Assembly (NCBI RefSeq): GCF_003438075.1
Contig: NZ_QSTA01000001.1
Coordinates: 1 to 64,000, forward strand
Direction: 5' to 3'
Source: Eubacterium sp. OM08-24
GTDB lineage: Bacteria; Bacillota; Clostridia; Oscillospirales; Acutalibacteraceae
DNA length: 64,000 nt
The notes beneath the pieces are model-generated. The model did no database searches. It saw only the letters and a program-made list of their open reading frames with translations, and had not been told where the DNA came from. Of the stretch, positions 1 to 8,105 are shown one piece after another (position 1 is the stretch's first letter; each line of letters opens with the position of its first letter). The translations under genes were made by a program, and so were the position numbers.

Positions 1-89
1 TGAAAATTTTTTAAATTAATTTTGTAGGCTCTTTCCTTACCCCAACATTTAGTATAGAGTCTATTTTTCTATATTGAAATTATAATAAA

Positions 90-128
90 AATACAAAATA
101 AAAAAGTGCCGATAAAATCGACACTTTT
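90..128 (-). terminator. Rho-independent terminator of tRNA-Gly
   Basis: On the minus strand a 12-bp stem (102-113 pairing with 117-128, with one G-U pair and a 3-nt loop) begins 2 nt after the encoded CCA end of the tRNA. It is followed by a T-rich tract running to about position 90. This is a standard intrinsic terminator and marks the end of a one-gene tRNA transcript. Confidence 0.85.
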
Positions 129-129
129 G

Positions 130-203
130 TGGAGCGGATGATGGGAATCGAACCCACACGATCAGCTTGGAAGGCTGAAGTTCTACCACTAAACTACATC
201 CGC
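130..203 (-). tRNA. tRNA-Gly (anticodon TCC)
   Basis: The minus strand reads GCGGATG at 203-197, which pairs with CATCCGC at 140-134 to form a seven-base-pair acceptor stem. The anticodon stem-loop CAGCCTTCCAAGCTG places TCC as the anticodon. The T arm carries GGGTTCGATTCCC. The discriminator base is T (133) and the CCA end is encoded (132-130). The gene lies between its own promoter and its own terminator, so it is transcribed alone. Confidence 0.97.
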
Positions 204-223
204 ATATCTCTGTAACGGATAAT

Positions 224-252
224 ATTATATCATTACAGAGAGAATTTGTCAA
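224..252 (-). promoter_or_regulatory. Consensus sigma-A promoter of tRNA-Gly
   Basis: Read on the minus strand, TTGACA (252-247) and TATAAT (229-224) are separated by exactly 17 bp. A 9-bp inverted repeat (207-215 with 233-241) brackets the -10 region. The perfect consensus fits a strongly expressed stable RNA. Confidence 0.9.
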
Positions 253-279
253 GCATTAATTTGATATTTAATATTATAC

Positions 280-308
280 TTGATTTTATTGCGCTTTTAG
301 GCTATACT
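280..308 (+). promoter_or_regulatory. Sigma-A promoter of the DUF1292 gene
   Basis: TTGATT (280-285) and TATACT (303-308) lie 17 bp apart, about 36 bp upstream of the chosen start codon. The promoter is divergent from the tRNA-Gly promoter. Confidence 0.7.
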
Positions 309-344
309 TTTATTAAATGAATTTAAAAAGACAGGGTGATATTT

Positions 345-641
345 TTGGCTGATAATAAATCTGTTAATAATGAAATCAACGAGGACGGTGCTTTAATTGC
401 ATTGACCGATGAAAGCGGCAAAGAGGTTGTTTTTGAAATTCTCGGAGTTGTAGATTACGATAATCAGGAGTTTGCAGTGCTTATTGAAAACAGTGCCGAT
501 GCAGACGAGGTTGTAATTTTTAAAATTCAATCTCTTGACGATGAAAACGAGGAGTTTGTCAGCATTGAAGACGAGGAACTTTTAAATAAGGTCTTTGAAC
601 TTTTCAAGGCTCAGTATGACGGATATATGAAATTTGAATAA
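345..641 (+). CDS. DUF1292 family protein (YrzB-like)
   Basis: This is a small acidic protein of 98 aa matching the DUF1292 family, whose function is unknown. The core resembles family members in having an acidic N-terminus, a beta-rich segment (EVVFEILGVVDYDNQEF) and a DDE-rich C-terminal half. I start it at TTG 345: the in-frame GTG at 336 lies inside the Shine-Dalgarno sequence CAGGGTGAT, and TTG is 6-7 nt downstream of that motif. In B. subtilis and many clostridia the family sits with alaS-yrzL-yrrK, but here it stands alone behind its own promoter. It contains no cysteine or metal motif. The family call is fairly secure; no role can be assigned. Confidence 0.8.
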   Translation: MADNKSVNNEINEDGALIALTDESGKEVVFEILGVVDYDNQEFAVLIENSADADEVVIFKIQSLDDENEEFVSIEDEELLNKVFELFKAQYDGYMKFE

Positions 642-687
642 TTATATCTGAATTTGAGTTTAATTAAATTAATACATTTTAGCTTGA

Positions 688-723
688 CTTGCCAAAGGTC
701 AATTAATTTTGACTCTTGGCAAG
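688..723 (+). terminator. Stem-loop after the DUF1292 gene
   Basis: An 8-bp stem (688-695 with 716-723) encloses a second 5-bp stem (698-702 with 709-713). It lies between the DUF1292 stop codon and the MATE start. No clear T-run follows, so it may be a weak terminator or a processing hairpin. Confidence 0.45.
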
Positions 724-747
724 CCTTAGTTATATACGAGGGTTGTT

Positions 748-2073
748 GTGGATTTATTAAAGGATAGTGTTAAAAAGTTATATTTCCGTTATCTGTTTCC
801 GTCAATGGGCAGTGCGGTTGTAGCGTCGGTATATCTTATGACCGATGCCGTTGTAATCGGAAAAGGAATAGGAGATAACGCACTTGCGGCGCTGAATATG
901 ACCACTCCGATTATCAGTTTTATGCTGTCAATCGGCATATTGTTTGGCATAGGCGGTTCTGTTTTGTTCAGTGTGCACAAGGGTACGGGAAATGATGAAA
1001 AAGCAAACAAATGCTTTACCACTGCTTTAATCGGTGTTTTGACGGGAGCGGTTATTATTTGTCTGTTATGTAATATTTTTGACAGGCAAATACTTGCACT
1101 TATGGGCGCAAAGGACGAACTTTTCGATCTTGCCTATGATTATGTGCGGTTTTATTACTACTTTTCTATTCCGAGCGTTTTGGTTAATTTTTGCTCTGCT
1201 TTTGTTCGCAGTGACAAAGACCCCAACAGAGCTATGGTTGCCGTTACGGCAGGCGGAATCGTAAATGTTGTGTTTGATATTGTGCTTGTTTATCCTGCGC
1301 AAATGGGTATGGCAGGTGCGGCTATTGCATCGGTTTCGGGTATTACTGTTCAGCTTTTGGTTTGCCTTACTCATTTTCTTTCAAAGAAAAATACAATCCG
1401 TATTTCAAAGCCTGTAAATACTCTTAAAAATATATTTCAAATTGTTAAAGGCGGACTTTCGGGATTTATTACTGAGCTTTCAAATGCGATTATAATATTT
1501 GTATTTAATTTACAGCTTTTAAATTACTGTTCAAATGCAGAGCTTGCGGTTTATGGAGTGCTTGCAAACTGCGCAATACTTTTCAATGCTTTGTTTGTCG
1601 GCGTAGGTCAGGCGGTACAGCCTGTATCGGCGTTCAATTTTGGCGCAGGTCAAAGCGACAGAATTGCAAAATTGCGCAGATATGCTTACACAACGGTGCT
1701 GATTATGGGCGTTATTTTTTCATTATCGGGAATACTTTTCCCTGAATTTATCGCATCTTGCTTTATCGACCTTACAGACGCTACCCGTACCGTAACCACA
1801 ACCGCTATGCCAATTTACTTTATAGCGTTCTTTGTAATGGGTGCGAATGTGCTGTCAACATATTATTTCCAGTCGCTTATGAAAGGCGGATATTCGCTTG
1901 CGGTTTCTATGCTGAGAAATATTTTTATCAGCTCGCTTTTGCTTATTACATTGCCAATGCTTTTCGGCGGTTTTGCAATATGGTTTGCCATTCCGATTAC
2001 AGAAATTGCGGTTGCTGTTATAAGCGTTATTTTGCTTATCAAGAGCAACAATAAAATGAAATCTAAAATTTAA
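748..2073 (+). CDS. MATE family efflux transporter
   Basis: This 441-aa polytopic membrane protein has the length and twelve-helix pattern of the MATE family (two MatE domains). It would export cationic drugs or metabolites in exchange for Na+ or H+ at the cytoplasmic membrane; the substrate cannot be read from sequence. The N-terminal half contains the typical SVYLMTDAVVIGKGIGDNAL segment, which resembles the DinF/NorM first-helix region. The second half begins near residue 235. GTG 748 is chosen because GAGGG lies 5-9 nt upstream and the first residues (DLLKDSVKKLYFRY) form the usual short cytosolic lead. The gene tex follows after 11 bp, suggesting co-transcription. Confidence 0.88.
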   Translation: MDLLKDSVKKLYFRYLFPSMGSAVVASVYLMTDAVVIGKGIGDNALAALNMTTPIISFMLSIGILFGIGGSVLFSVHKGTGNDEKANKCFTTALIGVLTGAVIICLLCNIFDRQILALMGAKDELFDLAYDYVRFYYYFSIPSVLVNFCSAFVRSDKDPNRAMVAVTAGGIVNVVFDIVLVYPAQMGMAGAAIASVSGITVQLLVCLTHFLSKKNTIRISKPVNTLKNIFQIVKGGLSGFITELSNAIIIFVFNLQLLNYCSNAELAVYGVLANCAILFNALFVGVGQAVQPVSAFNFGAGQSDRIAKLRRYAYTTVLIMGVIFSLSGILFPEFIASCFIDLTDATRTVTTTAMPIYFIAFFVMGANVLSTYYFQSLMKGGYSLAVSMLRNIFISSLLLITLPMLFGGFAIWFAIPITEIAVAVISVILLIKSNNKMKSKI

Positions 2074-2084
2074 TGGAGTAATTT

Positions 2085-4232
2085 ATGGAATATTCAAAGA
2101 TATTATCACAAGAATTTAAAATAAAAAAAGAATACGCACAAAATATTATTTCTTTGCTTGATGACGGCAACACAATTCCGTTCATTGCCCGTTATCGTAA
2201 AGAAATGCATGGCTCAATGGACGATCAGCTTATTCGTGAATTTAGCGAAAAGCTGGAGTATTTGCGTTCGCTTGATAAGCGCAGAGAGGAAATCCGCACG
2301 CTTATTGACGGACAGGAAAAGCTGACAGATGAAATCAGCCTTGCCCTTGATAGGGCAGAAACATTGAGCGAGCTTGAGGATATTTACAGACCTTATCGCC
2401 CAAAGAGAAAGACAAGGGCGTCTGTTGCAAAAGAAAAGGGGCTTGAACCGCTTGCAGAGATTATTTTAAAGCAGGAGAGCAAATGTGATCCTGTAAAATC
2501 AGCCGAAGATTTTGTAGACGAAGGAAAAGGCGTTGCAAATGTTGAAGATGCTTTGCAGGGCGCAATGGATATTATCGCAGAAACAGTGTCGGATAATGCG
2601 GAAATCAGAAAACGCATAAGAAATCTTGCAAATGTAAACGGTGTTGTGGCATCGGTTGCCGTTGACGCTGAAAAAGACAGCGTTTATCGTCAGTATTATG
2701 ACTACAAAGAACCTGTAAAAAAGATTGCCGACCACCGGTTGCTTGCGGTAAATAGGGGAGAAAAGGAAGGCTTTTTGAAAGTCAGCATTGAGATGGACAG
2801 CGAAAGACCGCTTAATTCCATAGCAAAGGTTATGATTACAAACCCTGCTTGTGCGTGTGCCGATTTGGTAAAAACAGCGTGTGAGGACGCATATTCAAGA
2901 CTTATTTTCCCATCTATTGAAAGAGAAATAAGAAACGATTTAACAGAAACCGCCTGCGAAAATTCAATGAAAGTGTTTGGTGTAAATCTCCGTCAGCTGC
3001 TTATGCAGCCGCCTGTTAAGGGAAAAACCGTACTCGGACTTGACCCCGGTTATCGTACAGGCTGTAAGGTTGCTGTTGTTGACGGTACGGGTAAGGTGCT
3101 TGATACAGCGGTAATTTATCCCACACATTCAGAGCAAAAGGTAAAGGAATCAAAGCAAAAACTTTTACAGCTTATAAAAAAGCATAATGTAGATATTATA
3201 TCAATAGGCAACGGTACGGCGAGCAAGGAAACCGAAATGTTTGCCGCCGATGCAATCAAAGAGGCTGACCATAAGGTTTATTATATGGTAGTCAGCGAGG
3301 CAGGCGCATCAGTGTATTCGGCATCTAAGCTTGCAGCAAAGGAACTTCCTCAGCTTGACCTCACACTCAGAAGTGCGGTGTCTATTGCAAGACGATTGCA
3401 AGATCCGCTTGCAGAGCTTGTAAAAATTGAGCCAAAGGCAATCGGCGTGGGACAGTATCAGCACGATATGCCGCAGAAAAAACTCGGCGAAACGCTTGAC
3501 GGTGTGGTAGAGGGCTGCGTAAACTCGGTCGGTGCTGACCTCAACACCGCATCTCCTGCCTTGCTTTCAAGAATTTCAGGTCTTAACAGTACAGTTTGCA
3601 ATAATATTGTTGCGTATCGTGAGGAGAACGGCGCATTTACTTCTCGTACAGAATTAAAGAAAGTTCCGAAACTCGGACCAAAGGCTTTTGAGCAGTGCGC
3701 AGGATTTTTAAGAGTGCCGGAAAGCAAAAATCCACTCGATAACACAGGTGTTCATCCTGAAAGTTATAAGAGTGCGAAAGAGTTGCTTGCACTTCTTGAT
3801 TATTCGGATAAAGAAATTAAAGAGGGCAAATTTACCGATTTGGCAAACAGAGTTGCGGCAAAGGGAACTAAAAGCCTTGCCGATACACTTAAAATCGGTT
3901 TGCCCACTCTTGACGATATTGTAAAGGAGCTTTCAAAGCCCGGCAGAGATCCCCGTGATGAAATGCCTGCACCAATGCTCCGCTCTGATATTCTCGACAT
4001 TAAAGACTTAAAGCCTGATATGATGCTTAAAGGAACAGTAAGAAATGTAATTGACTTCGGTGCTTTTATCGACATTGGCGTTCATCAGGACGGACTTGTG
4101 CATATCTCGCAGATTTGCGATAAGTACATTAAGCACCCGTCAGAGGTGCTCAAGGTCGGCGATGTTGTAGATGTAAAAATCCTCAGCGTCGAGCCCGAAA
4201 AGAACAGAATCAGCCTTACAATGAGATTTTAA
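2085..4232 (+). CDS. tex: Tex-family S1 RNA-binding protein
   Basis: This 715-aa protein has the full Tex architecture. It has an N-terminal helical Tex_N region, a YqgF/RNase H-like domain (VLGLDPGYRTGCKVAVVD near residue 318), tandem helix-hairpin-helix motifs (about 470-560) and a C-terminal S1 domain (about 643-715, GTVRNVIDFGAFIDIGVHQDG). Tex proteins bind nucleic acid and are linked to transcription and stress phenotypes; the catalytic status of the RNase H-like fold is uncertain. ATG 2085 is preceded by a GGAG motif. The gene follows the MATE gene by 11 bp and ends at a strong terminator. The length matches family members, and no disruption is seen. Confidence 0.95.
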   Translation: MEYSKILSQEFKIKKEYAQNIISLLDDGNTIPFIARYRKEMHGSMDDQLIREFSEKLEYLRSLDKRREEIRTLIDGQEKLTDEISLALDRAETLSELEDIYRPYRPKRKTRASVAKEKGLEPLAEIILKQESKCDPVKSAEDFVDEGKGVANVEDALQGAMDIIAETVSDNAEIRKRIRNLANVNGVVASVAVDAEKDSVYRQYYDYKEPVKKIADHRLLAVNRGEKEGFLKVSIEMDSERPLNSIAKVMITNPACACADLVKTACEDAYSRLIFPSIEREIRNDLTETACENSMKVFGVNLRQLLMQPPVKGKTVLGLDPGYRTGCKVAVVDGTGKVLDTAVIYPTHSEQKVKESKQKLLQLIKKHNVDIISIGNGTASKETEMFAADAIKEADHKVYYMVVSEAGASVYSASKLAAKELPQLDLTLRSAVSIARRLQDPLAELVKIEPKAIGVGQYQHDMPQKKLGETLDGVVEGCVNSVGADLNTASPALLSRISGLNSTVCNNIVAYREENGAFTSRTELKKVPKLGPKAFEQCAGFLRVPESKNPLDNTGVHPESYKSAKELLALLDYSDKEIKEGKFTDLANRVAAKGTKSLADTLKIGLPTLDDIVKELSKPGRDPRDEMPAPMLRSDILDIKDLKPDMMLKGTVRNVIDFGAFIDIGVHQDGLVHISQICDKYIKHPSEVLKVGDVVDVKILSVEPEKNRISLTMRF

Positions 4233-4244
4233 AACAGAACATAA

Positions 4245-4282
4245 AACAAAGCCGCTTTATCGTGTGATAGAGCGGCTTTGTT
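4245..4282 (+). terminator. Rho-independent terminator of tex
   Basis: A 12-bp perfect stem (4245-4256 with 4271-4282) containing AAAGCCGCT lies 12 bp after the tex stop codon. The downstream sequence is AT-rich. Confidence 0.85.
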
Positions 4283-4290
4283 AATAAAGG

Positions 4291-4841
4291 CATGGTTTGC
4301 ACGCAAAGTTTAGTTTTATAAACTTAAAATTTAGGTCAACCCTTTTTAAAGGGTTGCGGATTTGGGCAGAGCCCATAAAACAGCAAAAATCGCACTGGTT
4401 TTAAGAATAAATAAACAGTTGTAATTATATCGTAGAATGGCTGAACTTTAGACTGCTCAAGACTTTAGTAGAAAACAAAAGTTAAGACCAATGAGTGGCA
4501 GAGAGTAAGTTACGCTTGAGTATCAGTAGAGAAAAAATATTCTAAAGGACAGAAAAGTTTTTTTGTGTGACTAATTTGCCCTTGAAAAGAGGCAAATTAG
4601 TAGCTTGAGTAGCGTGGCTTTCCTCTTTATTGCTGTCGCAATTAAAAGGCTTGCGCCGTTGTGTTCAAGTCGCCAAACGGCTTGCCGTTTGGCTATCAAA
4701 AATTTGCGATAGCATAAAGTTTTGTGGGCGTTGCCCACACCCACAACCTTTGAAAAGGTTGACCAAACTTTTAACTTCGGGACGGAAAGTTTGGCTTTTA
4801 TTTACTTTGTTAGACGACCGAGAGAGTGTTAAACCATAAAT
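4291..4841. repeat. Structured inverted-repeat element, no gene
   Basis: This gene-free stretch of about 550 bp lies between tex and the phosphohexomutase gene. Two arms of about 46-48 bp (4334-4381 and 4719-4764) are imperfect inverted copies of each other, sharing GGTCAACC, the central A/T-rich hairpin and GGGC..GCCC. The outermost ends (ATGGTTT at 4292-4298 and AAACCAT at 4831-4837) are also inverted. The interior holds three perfect hairpins: 4570-4580 with 4591-4601, 4672-4680 with 4685-4693, and 4692-4697 with 4708-4713. It resembles a non-autonomous mobile element (MITE-like) or a large structured RNA; I cannot tell which. A 69-codon reading frame at 4630-4839 is a by-product of the repeat arms. 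A relic of the left end occurs at 19241-19270. Confidence 0.6.
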
Positions 4842-4888
4842 TAATGCTCACCTATTAACAAAAAGTTTTTTAAAATAAACAGCAAAAA

Positions 4889-4913
4889 GCGGTATCGAAA
4901 AACGATACCGCTA
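4889..4913 (-). terminator. Rho-independent terminator of pgcA
   Basis: A perfect 10-bp stem (4889-4898 with 4904-4913) with a 5-nt loop is followed on the minus strand by TTTTTG. It lies just downstream of the phosphohexomutase stop codon. Confidence 0.88.
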
Positions 4914-4934
4914 ATTTTATGCAATAAATATAAA

Positions 4935-6656
4935 TTATTCAACACCGAGGAGCTTTTTAGATGCCTCTACAAGGCTATCTTTAATGCTTTCTGCATCGTT
5001 GAAGTCTTTGCCGACTGCTGTGATGTAAGCCTTAATCTTTGGCTCTGTACCACTTGGACGGATAATAACGCCGTTGTCGCCCTCAAGACCAAATGAAATT
5101 ACATTTGAAGTAGGGAGGTCGATAGCTGTCTTTTCGCCTGTTACAGTGTCAAGCTCATATTTGAGAAGATAATCGGAAACCTTAACAACCTTTTTGTCGT
5201 CAATCTCAGTTGGAATGTTCTCTCTGATTTCAGCCATAATGTTGTTCATCTTTTCCATACCTGCCGCACCCTCAAATTCAAATGCTGAAGTATGGTTGAG
5301 ATAGTAGCCGTATTCCTCGTAAAGTGAGTCAATAACCTGAGCAAGCGATTTGCCCTGCTTTTTGTAGAATGCTGCCATTTCACAAACAAGCATAGATGCA
5401 ACTACTGCATCTTTATCACGAACATAGCTGCCTGCAAGGTAGCCGTAGCTCTCTTCAAAGCCAAATACATATCTGTTCTCTTCACCTTTCTTTTCAAGGT
5501 TTAAGATAACTTCACCAATGTACTTAAAGCCTGTAAGAACATTCTTAAGCTCACAGCCATACTTTTCGCAGAGCTTGTTGATGAGCTTTGTTGTAACGAT
5601 TGTCTTAACTAAAACCGGCTTTTCGGGAAGCGTGCCGTTTGCCTTGCGTGAAGAAAGGATATAGTCTGTAAGCATAATGCCGTTTTCATTGCCTGAAATA
5701 AGTCGGTAGCTGCCGTCATAATCCTTAACTGCAATACCAACTCTGTCTGCATCAGGGTCAGTGGCAAGGAGAAGGTCAGGCTGTACCTTTTCGCAAAGCT
5801 CAATACCCTTTTGAAGAGCCTCTTTGATTTCAGGGTTCGGGTATGGGCAAGTTGTAAAATTGCCGTCCGGGAGCTCCTGCTCTGGAACTACTGTAATTTC
5901 CTCAACGCCGATTTTCTTAAGAACTTTTCTTACAAGCTTGTTGCCTGTGCCGTTGAGTGGGGTATAAACTACCTTTAAGCCTGCACCCTTGCAAATGCCG
6001 GGGTTTACCTGCTGTTCCATAACCTTTTCAAGGTAGCTGTCATATACATCTTCGGAAACATATTCAATAAGACCGCTCTTAACAGCCTCGTCAAGGTCAG
6101 CAATCTTAACATCTTTGAACATATCGAGCTTGCTGATTTCGTCATATACAATGCCAGCGGCAACATCTGTCATCTGACAGCCGTCCTCACCGTATGCCTT
6201 ATAGCCGTTGTACTTTGCAGGGTTGTGGCTTGCTGTTACCATAATACCTGCCTGACACTTGAAGTAACGAACAAGGTAAGAAAGTACAGGTGTAGGCTGT
6301 AATTCTGAAGTGATATAAACCTTGATTCCGTTGCCTGCAAGAACTCTTGCAGCCTCAATCATAAAGAGGTCAGCCTTGATTCTGCTGTCATGAGAAATCG
6401 CAACAGAACCCTTACCGTACTTCTGAATAATGTAGTTTGCAAGTCCCTGAGTAGCCTGACGAACTACATAAATGTTCATTCTGTTAGTACCTGCTCCGAT
6501 TACGCCTCTAAGACCTGCTGTACCAAAGGTGAGAGCCTTGTAAAAGCGATCATAGATCTCGTCCTCGTTGCCCTTTATGCTTTCAAGCTCAGCAATAAGG
6601 TCAGCGTCTTCGGTAGCGCTTTCTAACCATTCATTGTAAAGTTTCATAAAATCCAT
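4935..6656 (-). CDS. pgcA: Phospho-sugar mutase (phosphoglucomutase)
   Basis: This 573-aa cytosolic enzyme of the alpha-D-phosphohexomutase superfamily interconverts glucose-6-phosphate and glucose-1-phosphate (or the mannose equivalents). It supplies nucleotide sugars and handles glycogen or starch products. The phosphoserine loop TASHNP starts at residue 141 (Ser143). The Mg2+ loop DPDADR is at 300-305, the sugar-binding GFEESYG lies near residue 410, and the phosphate-binding RPSGTEPKIK lies near the C-terminus. Length and motifs match B. subtilis PgcA, so phosphoglucomutase is the best call, though phosphomannomutase activity is possible. ATG 6656 has GGGGGT 7 nt upstream. The gene is monocistronic, with its own promoter and terminator. 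Confidence 0.93.
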   Translation of the reverse strand: MDFMKLYNEWLESATEDADLIAELESIKGNEDEIYDRFYKALTFGTAGLRGVIGAGTNRMNIYVVRQATQGLANYIIQKYGKGSVAISHDSRIKADLFMIEAARVLAGNGIKVYITSELQPTPVLSYLVRYFKCQAGIMVTASHNPAKYNGYKAYGEDGCQMTDVAAGIVYDEISKLDMFKDVKIADLDEAVKSGLIEYVSEDVYDSYLEKVMEQQVNPGICKGAGLKVVYTPLNGTGNKLVRKVLKKIGVEEITVVPEQELPDGNFTTCPYPNPEIKEALQKGIELCEKVQPDLLLATDPDADRVGIAVKDYDGSYRLISGNENGIMLTDYILSSRKANGTLPEKPVLVKTIVTTKLINKLCEKYGCELKNVLTGFKYIGEVILNLEKKGEENRYVFGFEESYGYLAGSYVRDKDAVVASMLVCEMAAFYKKQGKSLAQVIDSLYEEYGYYLNHTSAFEFEGAAGMEKMNNIMAEIRENIPTEIDDKKVVKVSDYLLKYELDTVTGEKTAIDLPTSNVISFGLEGDNGVIIRPSGTEPKIKAYITAVGKDFNDAESIKDSLVEASKKLLGVE

Positions 6657-6742
6657 AAATAACCCCCGAGATATACTTTCACCGCAAAAAAATGCGTGTG
6701 AAAATGGTATTAATTTATTTATTTAAAAAAATTTCACTAATT

Positions 6743-6771
6743 AGTATAACATAATTGCAATGGAAATTCAA
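6743..6771 (-). promoter_or_regulatory. Sigma-A promoter of pgcA
   Basis: On the minus strand TTGAAT (6771-6766) and TATACT (6748-6743) are 17 bp apart, about 90 bp upstream of the start codon. Confidence 0.7.
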
Positions 6772-6780
6772 GTATATTAT

Positions 6781-6815
6781 TAATGCCCGACCATTTTTTG
6801 AAAAGTCGGGCATTA
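6781..6815 (-). terminator. Stem-loop after the acyltransferase gene
   Basis: A perfect 11-bp stem (6781-6791 with 6805-6815) lies about 80 bp downstream of the acyltransferase stop codon and just upstream of the pgcA promoter. It probably ends the acyltransferase transcript, although the T-run is poor. Confidence 0.6.
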
Positions 6816-6896
6816 ATTGTTAAAAATTTATTTGCTGATAAAAATTAATTGAGAAAATCTGCAAAAATTTGTCGATTAATGTTTAAACCGCTTTGG

Positions 6897-8033
6897 CTAG
6901 TCAATATGCTTTTTGCTAAATTTTTCCTTGCATAAATTGCATATTTTTTTGTAACAGAATTCTATGCCTGCGGCTATCAGATTTATTATGCCTGAGCTTA
7001 TCAAAGCGCTGACAAACACGCATAAAATCATAAGCGGCATAAACGGAAATCTCGCATAAAAATCGGTTGTGTTTTTATTTAAAAATTCATAGTAGTAAAT
7101 TGCATCGAAAATAAACGACAGCAGGTAAGTGCCGAGAACCAAGTCGGAAATTTTCCAAAGAACAAATTTTACCTTTACATTAATGTTATCAAGTTTGAGA
7201 TTTTTTATGATGAGGAAAATCAATACAGACATTACATATGGCTCAATGCCGCTCCAATACACATAGTTTGAAGTTGAAAACGGCGTGCCGTAGCATCTGT
7301 AAAAATTGAAAGTACCAAATCCGAAAACGACAACCACAAGAGCAATTATAAGGTAAATGTTTTTAATTTTTGTGCCGTACTCACGAATGTAGCATCCTGT
7401 AAAATAGTAGGCGATAGGATAAATGCCAACCCACCAGCTCGGTATCAGCTTTTGTGTTTCTGCATTTGACGCAGGATTTGCCCACCACTCCAAGGAGTCA
7501 AATCTAAACGCATTGAAAAGTGACGGCAAAATGGTAATGGCAATTAATGTGATAAGCAAAATATTCTTTTGCTTGCGGCTGTCAAGATTTTTGTAAATAA
7601 TATTAAGAAACGGAACAAGCAAAAACAAGCCTATATACATTTCTATGTACCACGAGTAGTTAGCGCCTGTAAAATCTAAAATACCTGTAAAAAAGGTAAG
7701 CGGAGTAAGTGTGTAACTTCCGACAATGGATTTATAAATCATACAGGCAATCGCCACAAGAATGTAGACTATTATGGTTTTTCTTATGCCCGAATAGTAA
7801 CCCTTTTTCAGCGTTTTGTTGCACAAAAGGAAACCCGACAAAATCATAAACAGCGGTACGCAAACAGAACACAATGTGCGCAGAACAGTTGCAAAATACA
7901 TTACCGCATTATCGTTTGTTGTGTAATAGTAGCCCGAATGGTAAAAGAAATGAATACCGATTACACAAAGCACTGCTATAATTCTAAGAATATCCATATT
8001 AGGATTTCTTACTTTTAATTTTTCAAGATTCAT
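6897..8033 (-). CDS. Acyltransferase family 3 membrane protein
   Basis: This 378-aa integral membrane acyltransferase belongs to the OafA/YrhL-type acyltransferase 3 family. These proteins O-acetylate surface glycans at the cytoplasmic membrane, with about ten transmembrane helices. The first helix carries the conserved arginine (NMDILRIIAVL) and the helix-end histidine (VIGIHFFYHSG) typical of the family. I start at ATG 8033, which has GAGAGGG 7 nt upstream. A frame open to 8063 would add ten residues lying in a hairpin and has no SD. The gene lies directly downstream of a GT2 glycosyltransferase, which suggests that the pair builds and decorates a cell-surface polymer. The acceptor is unknown. 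Confidence 0.85.
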   Translation of the reverse strand: MNLEKLKVRNPNMDILRIIAVLCVIGIHFFYHSGYYYTTNDNAVMYFATVLRTLCSVCVPLFMILSGFLLCNKTLKKGYYSGIRKTIIVYILVAIACMIYKSIVGSYTLTPLTFFTGILDFTGANYSWYIEMYIGLFLLVPFLNIIYKNLDSRKQKNILLITLIAITILPSLFNAFRFDSLEWWANPASNAETQKLIPSWWVGIYPIAYYFTGCYIREYGTKIKNIYLIIALVVVVFGFGTFNFYRCYGTPFSTSNYVYWSGIEPYVMSVLIFLIIKNLKLDNINVKVKFVLWKISDLVLGTYLLSFIFDAIYYYEFLNKNTTDFYARFPFMPLMILCVFVSALISSGIINLIAAGIEFCYKKICNLCKEKFSKKHID

Positions 8034-8049
8034 TGTTACCCTCTCATTA

Positions 8050-8078
8050 AATGCCTTTCGCAAACTACGAAAGGCATT
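8050..8078 (-). terminator. Intercistronic hairpin, GT2 to acyltransferase
   Basis: A perfect 11-bp stem (8050-8060 with 8068-8078, 7-nt loop) lies between the GT2 stop codon and the acyltransferase SD. No T-run follows, so partial termination or mRNA processing within the two-gene unit is more likely than full termination. Confidence 0.5.
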
Positions 8079-8105
8079 GACTGTAAATTTATTATAAGTT
8101 TTAGT

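Noticed and set aside
61..252. A 63-codon minus-strand ORF over the tRNA-Gly gene
   Set aside because: It runs through the tRNA, its promoter and its terminator, so it is not coding.
4630..4839. A 69-codon plus-strand ORF inside the structured element
   Set aside because: It spans the hairpins and the right repeat arm, has no SD, and its peptide is a by-product of the repeat sequence rather than a gene.
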